From NCBI GenBank assembly GCA_030613505.1, contig JAUWLW010000002.1, positions 49,424 to 113,423 of the forward strand: 64,000 bases of DNA. Direction: 5' to 3'. The position numbers and the translations under genes were made by a program. Source of the DNA: Candidatus Zixiibacteriota bacterium. Its GTDB lineage: Bacteria > RBG-13-66-14 > B26-G2 > WVWN01. The notes beneath the pieces were generated by a model that saw nothing but the letters and a program-made list of their open reading frames with translations, ran no database searches and had not been told where the DNA came from. This document shows positions 6,781-16,200 of this stretch, in pieces. The stretch's first letter is position 1; the number at the start of each line of letters is the position of its first letter.

Positions 6781-9072
6781 ATGAAAAAACGCAGACTGCT
6801 TACTTTCGTATCCGTTTTCGCGCTAGTCGCGCTGGGCGTCTTCTACTACGCGGCGGTGGCGCCGGCGGTCGTGGGGAAAGAGCGCGTGGCGAAGGCGTTT
6901 GCGCAGGTCGTGAAGGACGGCCCCGGCCTCGACGTTAAATACGCGAAAGCGCGCTTCAAACTCTTACCCCGGCCGGCGGTTACGCTGGGCGACGTCGTCT
7001 TCGTTAATGGAGCCGGCAAAGAGGTCGTCCGCGCCGACGAGGTTAGCCTGGGGTTGTCGTACGTCGGCTTCGTAACCCTCAATCCGAGCGTCGCCGTTGT
7101 GGCGTTCGTCCGGCCGCGGGTCGACCTGGCGCCGGGCGACGTGGCGTTCGGCGAGGCGGGGGAGGGGTCGCCGTTCCGCGGGACCGTCGCCGTGGCGGAG
7201 GGGTTCGTCCGGTACGCCGGTAAAACGCGGACGGTGCTTGTAGACGGCCTTAGCGGCCGCCTCCGCTGCAGGGCTTTGTGGGGCGAGGAGTTCGACGTAC
7301 GCGGCAAACTGCACGCCGACAAGTTCAGGTTTGCAGCGGGGGCGGGGGAGGCCGGCGGCGGGATGGCCGTCGCGGCCGAGGGCGGGATACGCTACCGGCC
7401 CGAGGCCCCGGGCGGTCGCGTCTTCTTCGAGGAGCTCGACTTTCTGTTCGGCAAAGCCCGCTTGACCGTCGCCGGCGAGCTGCAAACCGGCCCGGGCGAG
7501 AACGACGTCGACCTGGCCGTTAAAGGTAAACGGATGGCGCTCGACCAGGTCCTCCCGGCGCTCGCGCCGCGCTTCTGCGACGCCGACGTAGAAGGCGAGA
7601 TGGACCTGAACCTGACGGTCAAAGGTAAATGGGGCGAGGGCCGTAACCCGGACGTGCGGGGCGAGCTCGAGGTGAGAAAGGGCGCGCTGAAACCGTTCGA
7701 GGGGAACGGAATATCGAGCGTTGCCGCCAAAGTACGTTTCGAGGGCGAGAAGTACGTGGTCGAGAACTTCCGGGGCCAGACTAAGAAGGGCGGTTTCAAA
7801 GGATACGCGACGATAAGACCCGACAGAAACTGGCCGTACCAACTCAGGTTCGAGGGCGCTATGCCTCTTGAGGTGGCGGCCGTCATGCTCGCCGTGCCCG
7901 ACGCCTATATGCTCGCGGGCCCGGCGCGGCTAAACGTCGACGTCGACGGCGAATTATCTTCGCTTGGGCGGACGTCGGTCGACGGGACGGTCGAGCTCCT
8001 GGGTTGTCAGGTACGGCTTAAGCCGTTCGTATCCCCCTTCCAGGATCTCGCCGGCACGGCGTACTGCGAGGGTTATAAAATAAAGGTCGGCAAGTTGAAG
8101 GGGCAACTGGCGGGTCACGATTTCGAGATCGGCGGCAGTTGGCAAGGGTTCGAGACGCCGCGGCTGGACTTCGTCGCCGTCGCCGACGAGCTGGACCTCG
8201 ACGCGGCGTTGCCCACCGGGGAGATGCGGCGCCGCCACGCCGAGCGCGGCTCGTCGCCGCTGGGCCTACCGGGCAAAGATATTACGGCGAAGGGCCGGGT
8301 ACGCTTCAAGAAGTTCAAGCTCCTTTCCGTGACCGGTAAAAAATTGGAATCGGATTTCGAATACGGCGGCGGTATACTAAACGTCAAAAAGCTCGACTTC
8401 GCGGCGTACGACGGCAAGGTGCGGGCGCAGCTAACGGTGTACCTCGGCGCCCGGCCGCGGTACACTTGTTCGGCGGCCGTTCGAGGCGCGCGGCTGGGCG
8501 TCTTCCTAACCGAAAACGAATACTCGGAGAACGTCCTTACCGGACGCTTCTCGGCCGACGTCACTTTCTCTGCCGAGGGGACGGCGTACGACGACGTAAA
8601 GCGGTCGTTCGGCGGCAAGGGCTCGCTCGAGTTGGAGGGAGGCCGCGTCGCCGAACTGGCCCTTCTTGCCGAATTGGTGAAGTGGTCGCGCATAGACTTA
8701 TTCGAGCCGCTGCAGGTGTCCAAGTTATGGGTTATGTGTAACGCGCGGGACGGCGTGATCCGGACCGCCGACCTGAAGCTCGAGAACCCGGATATGGTTA
8801 TCGAAGCAGCCGGAGAGGTCACGCTCGAGAAAAAGCTGGATTTCGTCGTACGAACGACTTTTAGTAAAAAGGCCGCCGAACGCCTGGCTCGGGACGGTAA
8901 AGCGCTCGCGCTCGTCCGGGACGAGGACGGCCGGGGCCGCTTCAACTTCGTCGTTACGGGCGAGGCCGCCACACCGGCGTTCCGGCTCGACGCCGGGTCC
9001 ATGTTGAGAGCCGCGGGGGAGGGGCTGCCGGGCGGCGAGGAAGAATTCGGCGGCCCGGGCGACCTGTTTTAA
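6781..9072 (+). CDS. AsmA-family envelope protein
   Basis: This is a 763-residue protein with one N-terminal signal anchor (about residues 5-28) followed by a large periplasmic region of repetitive beta structure, ending in an AsmA C-terminal-like domain (about residues 560-740). AsmA and TamB relatives form hydrophobic grooves that bridge the inner and outer membranes and carry phospholipids or help outer-membrane assembly. The repeated pattern of charged beta strands, with phrases such as VDVDGELSSLG and DLKLENPDMVIEAAGEV, supports the family. It heads a compact run with dsrE-like, ftsE and ftsX genes 15 bp or less apart. Confidence 0.85.
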   Translation: MKKRRLLTFVSVFALVALGVFYYAAVAPAVVGKERVAKAFAQVVKDGPGLDVKYAKARFKLLPRPAVTLGDVVFVNGAGKEVVRADEVSLGLSYVGFVTLNPSVAVVAFVRPRVDLAPGDVAFGEAGEGSPFRGTVAVAEGFVRYAGKTRTVLVDGLSGRLRCRALWGEEFDVRGKLHADKFRFAAGAGEAGGGMAVAAEGGIRYRPEAPGGRVFFEELDFLFGKARLTVAGELQTGPGENDVDLAVKGKRMALDQVLPALAPRFCDADVEGEMDLNLTVKGKWGEGRNPDVRGELEVRKGALKPFEGNGISSVAAKVRFEGEKYVVENFRGQTKKGGFKGYATIRPDRNWPYQLRFEGAMPLEVAAVMLAVPDAYMLAGPARLNVDVDGELSSLGRTSVDGTVELLGCQVRLKPFVSPFQDLAGTAYCEGYKIKVGKLKGQLAGHDFEIGGSWQGFETPRLDFVAVADELDLDAALPTGEMRRRHAERGSSPLGLPGKDITAKGRVRFKKFKLLSVTGKKLESDFEYGGGILNVKKLDFAAYDGKVRAQLTVYLGARPRYTCSAAVRGARLGVFLTENEYSENVLTGRFSADVTFSAEGTAYDDVKRSFGGKGSLELEGGRVAELALLAELVKWSRIDLFEPLQVSKLWVMCNARDGVIRTADLKLENPDMVIEAAGEVTLEKKLDFVVRTTFSKKAAERLARDGKALALVRDEDGRGRFNFVVTGEAATPAFRLDAGSMLRAAGEGLPGGEEEFGGPGDLF

Positions 9073-9087
9073 AGGAGGTCAATTGCT

Positions 9088-9441
9088 ATGAAGCTACTCG
9101 TCGTAACGTACCGCGACCCGTACGACGGCGGCGACGTCGTTTGGAACGCGCTACGGGTCGCCACGTTCCAAAAAGAACTCGGCGACGAAGTGAACGTTTT
9201 TTTGATGTCGGACGCCGTAACGTTAGCGCACGAGAACACCCCTCAACCCGAGAATCCCGAGTACGACGCCGATACGGAGTTCGAGGTCGCCGTACACGCC
9301 GGCGCGACGTTTAAGACTTGCGGTACCTGTCTGAAGAACCGCGACCTTCCCGCGGACAAAGTACATACCCAGGCGCCGGCGGCGACGTTGAAGGACCTGG
9401 CCGATTGGCTCCACTGGGCGGATAAGGTGTTGACCTTTTAG
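9088..9441 (+). CDS. DsrE-family sulfur-relay protein
   Basis: This 117-residue cytoplasmic protein has the DsrE/DsrF fold: an N-terminal strand (KLLVVTYRD), a helix containing ALRVATFQKEL, the FLMSDAV strand, and a Cys pair Cys78-x-x-Cys81 (KTCGTCLKNR) where DsrE/TusD proteins carry a persulfide. It may relay sulfane sulfur or sense redox state; no sulfite reductase genes are present. A strong Shine-Dalgarno (AAAGGAGG) precedes the ATG. It sits between asmA-like and ftsE genes. Confidence 0.85.
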   Translation: MKLLVVTYRDPYDGGDVVWNALRVATFQKELGDEVNVFLMSDAVTLAHENTPQPENPEYDADTEFEVAVHAGATFKTCGTCLKNRDLPADKVHTQAPAATLKDLADWLHWADKVLTF

Positions 9442-9455
9442 AGAAGCGGAAGGCT

Positions 9456-10133
9456 ATGGCGGCGCCTATGATAAAGATGTTAAACGTCACCAAAGTTTTC
9501 GAGAACGGCGTCGTCGCGCTCGACGACGTCTCGGTGGAAATCGGCAAGGGCGAACTGGCTTTCCTCACCGGTCCTTCGGGAGCCGGCAAGTCGACGTTTC
9601 TCAAGTTGATAACCGTGGAGGAAAAGCCTACCGACGGGTTGGTGGAAGTCGCCGGGCACGACGTCGGCGCGCTCAGGAGGCGCGACATTCCGTACTTACG
9701 CCGGCGCATCGGCGTCGTCTTCCAGGATTTTCGGCTCTTGAGCGAACGGACCGTTTTGGAAAACGTAATGCTGCCGTTGACGATCCTGGGTTTGACGCCT
9801 TCGGAACAGCGACGCCGGGCGCTGCAAGTTCTTACGGTTGTCGGCCTGGCCCAGCGCAAGGACGCGAAGCCGCTCGAGCTTTCGGGGGGCGAGCAGCAGC
9901 GCGTCGCCATCGCCCGGGCCATAGCGCTCGACCCCGCTATATTGCTCGCCGACGAGCCTACCGGCAACCTCGACCCGGACATAACCTGGCACGTAATGAA
10001 GCTCTTCCGCGTCATCAACGCCCGAGGCACCGCGGTAATCATAGCGACCCACGACTACGACGTCGTCAAGAGGATGGACGCCCGAATAATAAAGATCCTC
10101 GACGGGAAAGTACACCGGGAGACGGCGGAGTGA
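9456..10133 (+). CDS. ftsE: Cell-division ABC ATPase FtsE
   Basis: FtsE is the ATPase of the FtsEX complex, which couples the divisome to peptidoglycan hydrolases. The 225 residues show Walker A (GPSGAGKST), the Q-loop (VFQDFRLL), the signature (LSGGEQQR), Walker B with the FtsE-typical ILLADEPTGNLD, and the switch His (ATHDYD). The ATG at 9456 has GGAAGG upstream. Its TGA overlaps the GTG start of ftsX by 4 bases, so the two are coupled. Confidence 0.95.
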   Translation: MAAPMIKMLNVTKVFENGVVALDDVSVEIGKGELAFLTGPSGAGKSTFLKLITVEEKPTDGLVEVAGHDVGALRRRDIPYLRRRIGVVFQDFRLLSERTVLENVMLPLTILGLTPSEQRRRALQVLTVVGLAQRKDAKPLELSGGEQQRVAIARAIALDPAILLADEPTGNLDPDITWHVMKLFRVINARGTAVIIATHDYDVVKRMDARIIKILDGKVHRETAE

Positions 10134-10993
10134 AAAACGTCGGCTTTTTCCTTCGAGAGGCTTTTAAAAATATAGGCCGCGGCGGGATCCTTACCGCGGC
10201 GGCGGTACTAGCGATAACGTTCGCGGCGCTCATCGCCGGGATATTCGCCACGGCGTATTATAATCTCCGGACGATATACGAGGAGGTTAGGAGCGAGCTT
10301 TACGTCGACGTTTATTTGAAATATGAGGTTGACGAGGAACGGGCCGGGGCCGTCGGCGAGCACCTCCGGAAGTTGCCGGGGGTAGTGCGCGTCGATTACA
10401 TATCGCGCGAGAAGGCCGCGGAGGAATTCGTCGGCCTATTCCCCGAGGATAGCAACCTATTGGACGCGTTGGGCGAGAACCCTTTGCCGGCGTCGTACCG
10501 GGTGTACCTGGTCGGCGAAGAGGAGGCGTCCGAAGAGGTCGCGACGTTGGTAGAGGAAATGAAAACCGTAGACGGCGTGGACGACGCCGTATACGCCCAA
10601 GAGTGGCTATCCAATTTGGAGCGAGCGGGGCGCGTCGTCGGCGTTGTAGGGGCAGCGGTGGGTGTAGTGCTCGGCGCCGCGGCGATATTGGTCGTTATCA
10701 GTACTATAGGGCTGGCGGTGTACGCCCGTCGCGATACTATAACGATTATGAAGATGGTCGGCGCCACGGACGGGTTCGTACGGGCGCCCTTCGTTGTGGA
10801 GGGTTTTTTAATAGGCGTCTTCGGCGGCCTGCTCGCGTTGGCCGCGTTATACGGCGGCGTCCAGTTTTTACAAACGTACGACGTGGTGGTCCGTTTTTTA
10901 CCGGGGACGTACGTCGGCGCGGGCTTGGCCGTATTCGCTCTCGGCGGCGGGTTGGGCTCGAGCGTAGCGGTGCGACGTTTCTTGAAGGTTTAA
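10130..10993 (+). CDS. ftsX: Cell-division protein FtsX
   Basis: FtsX is the membrane subunit of FtsEX. The 287-residue product has the expected order: a cytoplasmic N-terminus, TM1 near residues 20-42, an extracellular domain of about 120 residues that would contact a hydrolase or its activator, and three C-terminal TM helices. It begins with GTG inside the ftsE stop codon (GTGA overlap). No EnvC or hydrolase gene is adjacent, so the partner must be encoded elsewhere. Confidence 0.93.
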   Translation: MKNVGFFLREAFKNIGRGGILTAAAVLAITFAALIAGIFATAYYNLRTIYEEVRSELYVDVYLKYEVDEERAGAVGEHLRKLPGVVRVDYISREKAAEEFVGLFPEDSNLLDALGENPLPASYRVYLVGEEEASEEVATLVEEMKTVDGVDDAVYAQEWLSNLERAGRVVGVVGAAVGVVLGAAAILVVISTIGLAVYARRDTITIMKMVGATDGFVRAPFVVEGFLIGVFGGLLALAALYGGVQFLQTYDVVVRFLPGTYVGAGLAVFALGGGLGSSVAVRRFLKV

Positions 10994-11082
10994 ATCCCCC
11001 GAAATAAAGGCGAATTAAGACGGCGGCAACCTAGCGGCCGGATTTACGTATTTATCTATACAAATTCACGTCGAGGTAGTTT

Positions 11083-13197
11083 GTGGCACGGGTTCAAATA
11101 GTTATTAATTTAATCCTGTTCGTCGCCGCGGCGGCCTGCGGGGCCGACGACGGCGAGTGGGTTATGCGCGCGCGCCGTGCCGAGACGCCGCCCGTAATCG
11201 ACGGCGTGATGGAGGAATTATGGTTCGAGGCGGACCCGGGGAGCGGGTTCAAGCAATTCCGGCCTACGTCGAACCAACCGGCTTTGAAGGACACCGAGGT
11301 CTACGTCCTGTACGACGACGAAGCGCTGTACGTGGGATGGGTATGTTACGAAGAAGACGTGTCCCGTTTGGTAGCGGGTGCGACGGTGCGCGATATGTTT
11401 ATGAACGACGACGATTGCGTAGACCTCATGCTCGACGCCAACAACGACCGCCAATCGGCGTACGACTTCATGGTCAATTGGCGGGGCGTGCGGTACGACG
11501 GGAGCATTGCGAAGGACGGTTCGGTAGGGGGGCCGGCGTGGGACGGGTACTGGGAGGCGGCGACGTCCGTCGGCGACGACGCTTGGTATTGCGAGATGGC
11601 GATACCGTGGTCGACGCTGCGTTACGACCGGGACGCGGGTTACTTCGGCATCCAGTTCTTGAGGTTCCGCAAGCCGACGTACGAGGAGACGTACTGGGCC
11701 GGCGACGGCAGCTTCATCAACCGCGTTTCGACCTTCGGCCGCGTCGAGGGTTTAGAAGACTTACCCCGGCCGCGGCGGTGGAAGTTTACGCCGTACGTAA
11801 CGGGGCGCGGCGAAGAAAAATTCGATACGCCCGCCTACGACTTCGAGGCCACCGACGGGTGGGAATTCAAACCGCGCTACGGCCTGGATTTCGAGTACCG
11901 GGCCGGCGCTAAGGCGAGCGTCCTCGCTACGGTTTGGCCCGATTACGCGTACATCGAGGCCGACCCCGCCCAAATAAACCTGGAGCCCACCGAAATATGG
12001 CTGGAGGAGAAGCGGCCTTTCTTCACCGAGGGATACGAGCTTTTCGATACTCACACCGACTTCGTGTACACGCGGCGTCTTACGGAAATCGCGGGCGGCG
12101 CGAAAGTAACGGGCCGCGCGGGTCCCATTAACTACGGCGTCCTGGACGCGGCGTTGACGGGCGACGACCCGCTTTACCCCCACAACAATTTCGGCGTGGC
12201 CCGGGCGACGTACGATACGGCGGGCGGTTCGTCGTTAGGTATTATGGCCGTCGACCGGCGCGAGTTCGGCCGGGAGGCCTCCGCCGGGGAGGGGGGTAAC
12301 GGTTTACCGCGGTACAACGACGTCGTCATGGCGGACGGCAGGGTGGTGTTACCGGCGAGGTTCGGTTTTAGTTTCGAGGGCGCCAGGTCCTATACCGCGG
12401 GCGAAGGGGGCGACGACTACGCGGTTCTCCTGGGCTTCGGCAGGTACGGCATAACGGAGAATTTCGACGTGTGGGGTTTTGGGATCGGCGAGGATTTCCG
12501 GGCGGATATGGGTTTCCTGCAGCCGGAAGATTTGGGTAAACGCGAGCTCGGCTGTTCGGCGTTGAAGGAGTTGCAGATTAACCGGGGCGGCGTGCGTGCG
12601 CTCAGGATAAACGGGTATTACGAGCACGAGCGTAACCTAGCCGGCGAAACGGTGAGCAATTTCATGTCGTCCACGGCCAGGTTGGTTTCCGAGAACGATT
12701 ATTACGTAACGTTGAATTACCGAGGCGGGAGGGATTTACGCTACGTCCCTTCCGGATACCCGGACTTCCACAACGGCATCTTCGACTTGGCGGTAGGCCG
12801 CACCCCTGCGTCTTGGGGTAGCTTCCGCCTGGGTCACTGGCGCGGGATGTGGTACGGATACTTCTACCACTACTATACGTTGGGGGGCAGCATAATACCG
12901 GTTCCCGTTCTAGTCATTAACGGCAACGTGGAGGTGGGCGACCGTCGGCCCGCGGACCGCTTTGTCGTGGGGAACTTGAAGGTTACGTACAATTTGACCG
13001 ACGCCCTCTTCTGGAGGATTATCGTACAGGGCAATTCGGACGTCGAGATGAATTCCGTGAGTACGCTGTGGGGTTGGGACTTCCTCCCGGGCAGCACGGC
13101 CTACCTCGCGTACGAGCAACGCCGCGATTCCACCGGCCAGTTCCTATTGGCTGAACAGGTGGCGTTCCTGAAAGTATCCTATATGATCCCGCTGTAA
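11083..13197 (+). CDS. CBM9-like plus DUF5916 outer-membrane barrel protein
   Basis: This 704-residue protein has a signal peptide (about residues 1-20) and an N-terminal CBM9-like beta-sandwich (about 25-220: PPVIDGVMEELWFEAD, then DTEVYVLYDDEALYVGW), as in carbohydrate-binding module 9. The remainder fits the DUF5916 family, a predicted outer-membrane beta-barrel with alternating aromatic strands, starting with phrases such as RPFFTEGYELF. The function is unknown; glycan binding at the cell surface is inferred. The start is a GTG with GAGGT upstream. It is followed by a bidirectional terminator. An alternative reading of the signal peptide as lipoprotein (AAAC) is weaker. Confidence 0.85.
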   Translation: MARVQIVINLILFVAAAACGADDGEWVMRARRAETPPVIDGVMEELWFEADPGSGFKQFRPTSNQPALKDTEVYVLYDDEALYVGWVCYEEDVSRLVAGATVRDMFMNDDDCVDLMLDANNDRQSAYDFMVNWRGVRYDGSIAKDGSVGGPAWDGYWEAATSVGDDAWYCEMAIPWSTLRYDRDAGYFGIQFLRFRKPTYEETYWAGDGSFINRVSTFGRVEGLEDLPRPRRWKFTPYVTGRGEEKFDTPAYDFEATDGWEFKPRYGLDFEYRAGAKASVLATVWPDYAYIEADPAQINLEPTEIWLEEKRPFFTEGYELFDTHTDFVYTRRLTEIAGGAKVTGRAGPINYGVLDAALTGDDPLYPHNNFGVARATYDTAGGSSLGIMAVDRREFGREASAGEGGNGLPRYNDVVMADGRVVLPARFGFSFEGARSYTAGEGGDDYAVLLGFGRYGITENFDVWGFGIGEDFRADMGFLQPEDLGKRELGCSALKELQINRGGVRALRINGYYEHERNLAGETVSNFMSSTARLVSENDYYVTLNYRGGRDLRYVPSGYPDFHNGIFDLAVGRTPASWGSFRLGHWRGMWYGYFYHYYTLGGSIIPVPVLVINGNVEVGDRRPADRFVVGNLKVTYNLTDALFWRIIVQGNSDVEMNSVSTLWGWDFLPGSTAYLAYEQRRDSTGQFLLAEQVAFLKVSYMIPL

Positions 13198-13212
13198 AGG
13201 AAGCGGTTGACC

Positions 13213-13244
13213 AAAAAGAAGCGGCCCCGGCGGGCCGCTTTTTT
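13213..13244. terminator. Bidirectional rho-independent terminator
   Basis: A-tract, stem AAGCGGCCC (13219-13227), loop CGGC, GGGCCGCTT (13232-13240), T-tract. It separates the barrel protein gene from the convergent histidine kinase gene. Confidence 0.85.
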
Positions 13245-16200
13245 ATTCGTTTTCGGCGGGGGGTTCGGTCCGAAGCGGCAGGAAGATGGTAAAGGTCGAA
13301 CCGACGCCTACTTCCGACGAGACGTCGATGCGGCCGCCGTGGGATTCGATAGCCCTTTTGGCGATGGTAAGGCCGAGGCCGGTTCCGCCTACCGCGCGCG
13401 TACTGGAGCCGTCTACTTGGTAGAACGTGGAGAAGATAGTATCCAGTTGGTCCTGGGAGATGCCGGGGCCGTCGTCGGCGACGGCGAGCGCTACGTCGCC
13501 GTCCTGGACCTTCGTCGATACGCGGACGCGCCCTCCCGCCGAGTTGAACTGGATGGCGTTCTTAATCAGGTTCGCGAGGGCGCTTTGCACCAGGTTCGGG
13601 TCGGCGTACGTACCGGGGATATCCGAACCCGCGTCGAATTCGAGCGAAATGCCGTTCCGGTCCGCCATTTGTTGGTACTTGCGCGTCGTCTCCGCGGCCA
13701 GATCGTTGACGTCGACGGGCTCGAGTTTCAGCTCCAGCCGTCTCGTTTCCAAGAGGGAGAAATCGAGGATGCTGTCAACCAGCTCGCGCAGCCGGCGCGC
13801 CTCTTTATCGATGATGCGTACGAATTGGGAGTAGGGAAAAGTGCCGGCTTTATCGTCGGCTATTATTAGCTCGGCGCTCCCGATTATCGAGGTGAGCGGC
13901 GTCCGCAACTCGTGGCTCACGTTGGCGATGAAGTTCTCCTTGAGGAACGTCAGCTCTTTGGATTCCGTAACGTCTCGGAACGTGGCGACGTATCCGACCC
14001 GTTCGCCGGCCGGGTTGGCGACGGCGTTGGCCAACACGCGATAATAACCCGTCTTGCCGGCCCCGCCGGGAGGATTAACCGCGAGTTCGAATTCCGCCAC
14101 GTCCTTGTCCTGGAGCATGTTGCTTGCTTTTTCGAACGTCTCGTGGAGCGTCGGGGTCTCGATTATAGAACGTACGTGGCGGTTGATAATGCTCTCCGCC
14201 TGCCGCCCCAACATTTTCTCGGCCGCGGGGTTGACTTCGACTACCCGTAGGCCCATATCGGTAACGACGATGGCGTCGGCGATGCTCGCGAAGATGGCGT
14301 CCAATTTGCGCCGGTGCTCTTCGGCAATCGATATCGACGACAGTACGCGGTCGAAGAGGCGGGCGTTCTCGATCGAACCCGCCACCTGCCCCGCGAAGAG
14401 CGTGACGAGTTGTAGGTCGCGGTCGGTGAAGATCTCGCCCCTCAGACGGCCCAGCGTCATGACCCCTATGGCTTCTTCGCGGGCAATCAACGGTACGCAC
14501 AACAGCGATTCCGATTCCTCGTACGGCGTCCCAGGGACTTCCAACGAGCGATGGTCCAGAACGGCGTCGTTGACGTATTCGCCAACGCCGGTTAACGCCA
14601 CGTGGCCGGTAATACCTTCTCCCAACTTCAACCTTATTTTCATTACCTCCTCGGGGTACGCAGTCAAGCTGACTATGGGCTCGAGGATGCCGGCGTCCCG
14701 GTCCAGCAGGAATACGGTGCACGCGTCCGCGCCGATCAGATCTTTGACTTTCTGGGCGATGTTGTAGATGATTTCCTCGGTATCCAGCGAAGAGGATAAC
14801 GTTTTGGAAGTATCCAGCAAAGTTACCAACTCTTCCATGCGGCTGACGTTTTGGGAGAATAGTTGGGTGTTTTCAAGGAAGATGGATAGTTGGTCGCATA
14901 TAGTTTTGAGGAGGTCCGCGTCCTCGGCGCGGAACGTTCTTCCCTTCCGGGAGAACAACGTCAGCCGGCCGAGCACTTGTTGTTTGGCGACCAGGGGGAA
15001 CGAGACGTACGACGCCGGTCCCTCGGCGTCGGCGAGCGGGAGGCCGAAGGGGTCGGCGTCGACCGGCTTTTCCCTCACTATGACGGCGTCCGTCAGAAGA
15101 GCCGAGGCACGCTCGCCGCCGATATCGGCGAAACCCTCCCAGCGTTTTTTCATTCCTTCGTCGGCGCCTGCGGTCGCGGTCAGGACCAGCGATCGACGTT
15201 TCGCGTCGTGAAGGTGGATGGCGCCGGCGTCCAGTTCGGCGAAGGCGCGGATCTCTTCGAGCGCGGCGCCGAGCAATTCGTCGAGCGGCGGCAGGCGGGC
15301 GGCGTCGGCCGCGATCGAGCCGATGATGGCGAGGTAGTCCGTTTGGCGCTTGACGTTTTCGAGATACAGTAAATTTTCGACGCCGATGGCTGTTTGGAAA
15401 GCGATGCCTTCGAACAACGCGAGATCCGATTCCGAAACGGTCGGCCGGGGCGTTTGCCAAATCGACAGGAGAAAGCCGAGGACGCGGTTTTTCTTTCGTA
15501 TGGCCGCGACGGCTAGCGAACGGGCGGTCAGCCCCGGCAGCAAGTCGCCTTTAACCTCGTCGTCCTTTGGGCCGACGTCGGCCAGGAATACCGGTTTACT
15601 TCGGGTCGCCGCCTCTTCGAATATCGGGTGACGTCCCACGTCGAGTTTGCCCGAGCGAAGGAGTTTTTCGGTTTCTTCAGGTAAACGGGCGGAAGCTATA
15701 AATTGCTTCGTTCCTTTCCCGTCGTCGAGGAGTATTAACGCCGACGCGTCGGCGTCCATAATGGTCCTCGTCTCTTCGACGAGGAACTCGAGAGATTTTT
15801 CCAAATCAGGCGTCTGACTTACTATATGGCCGATGTGGAGGAGGACCTCGGCGTTGTGGGTGGCGGTTTGTTCGTCGGCAAGTAGGTTTACGTTTTGGAT
15901 GGCGACGGCGAGTTGGTCGGCGAAGGTCCGTAGGAGTTCCAGGTCGTGTTTGGTCAACGCGTCCTTGGCGTTTTCCTGGACGTCGAGGACGCCGAGGACG
16001 CGATCGCCGATTTTAATGGGGACGGCGATTTCGGAGCGGGCTTCGCCGGGGATGGGATCGGGCGCATAGCGCGGGTCGTTGGTGGCGTCGTTGGAGAATG
16101 CGACGTCACCCTTCTCGGCGGCCCAGCCGATGAAGCCCTCACCGAGTTTAATGCGGGGCGGGCTATCGATCGCTTTCTCGTATGCGCCCTCGATGACGCT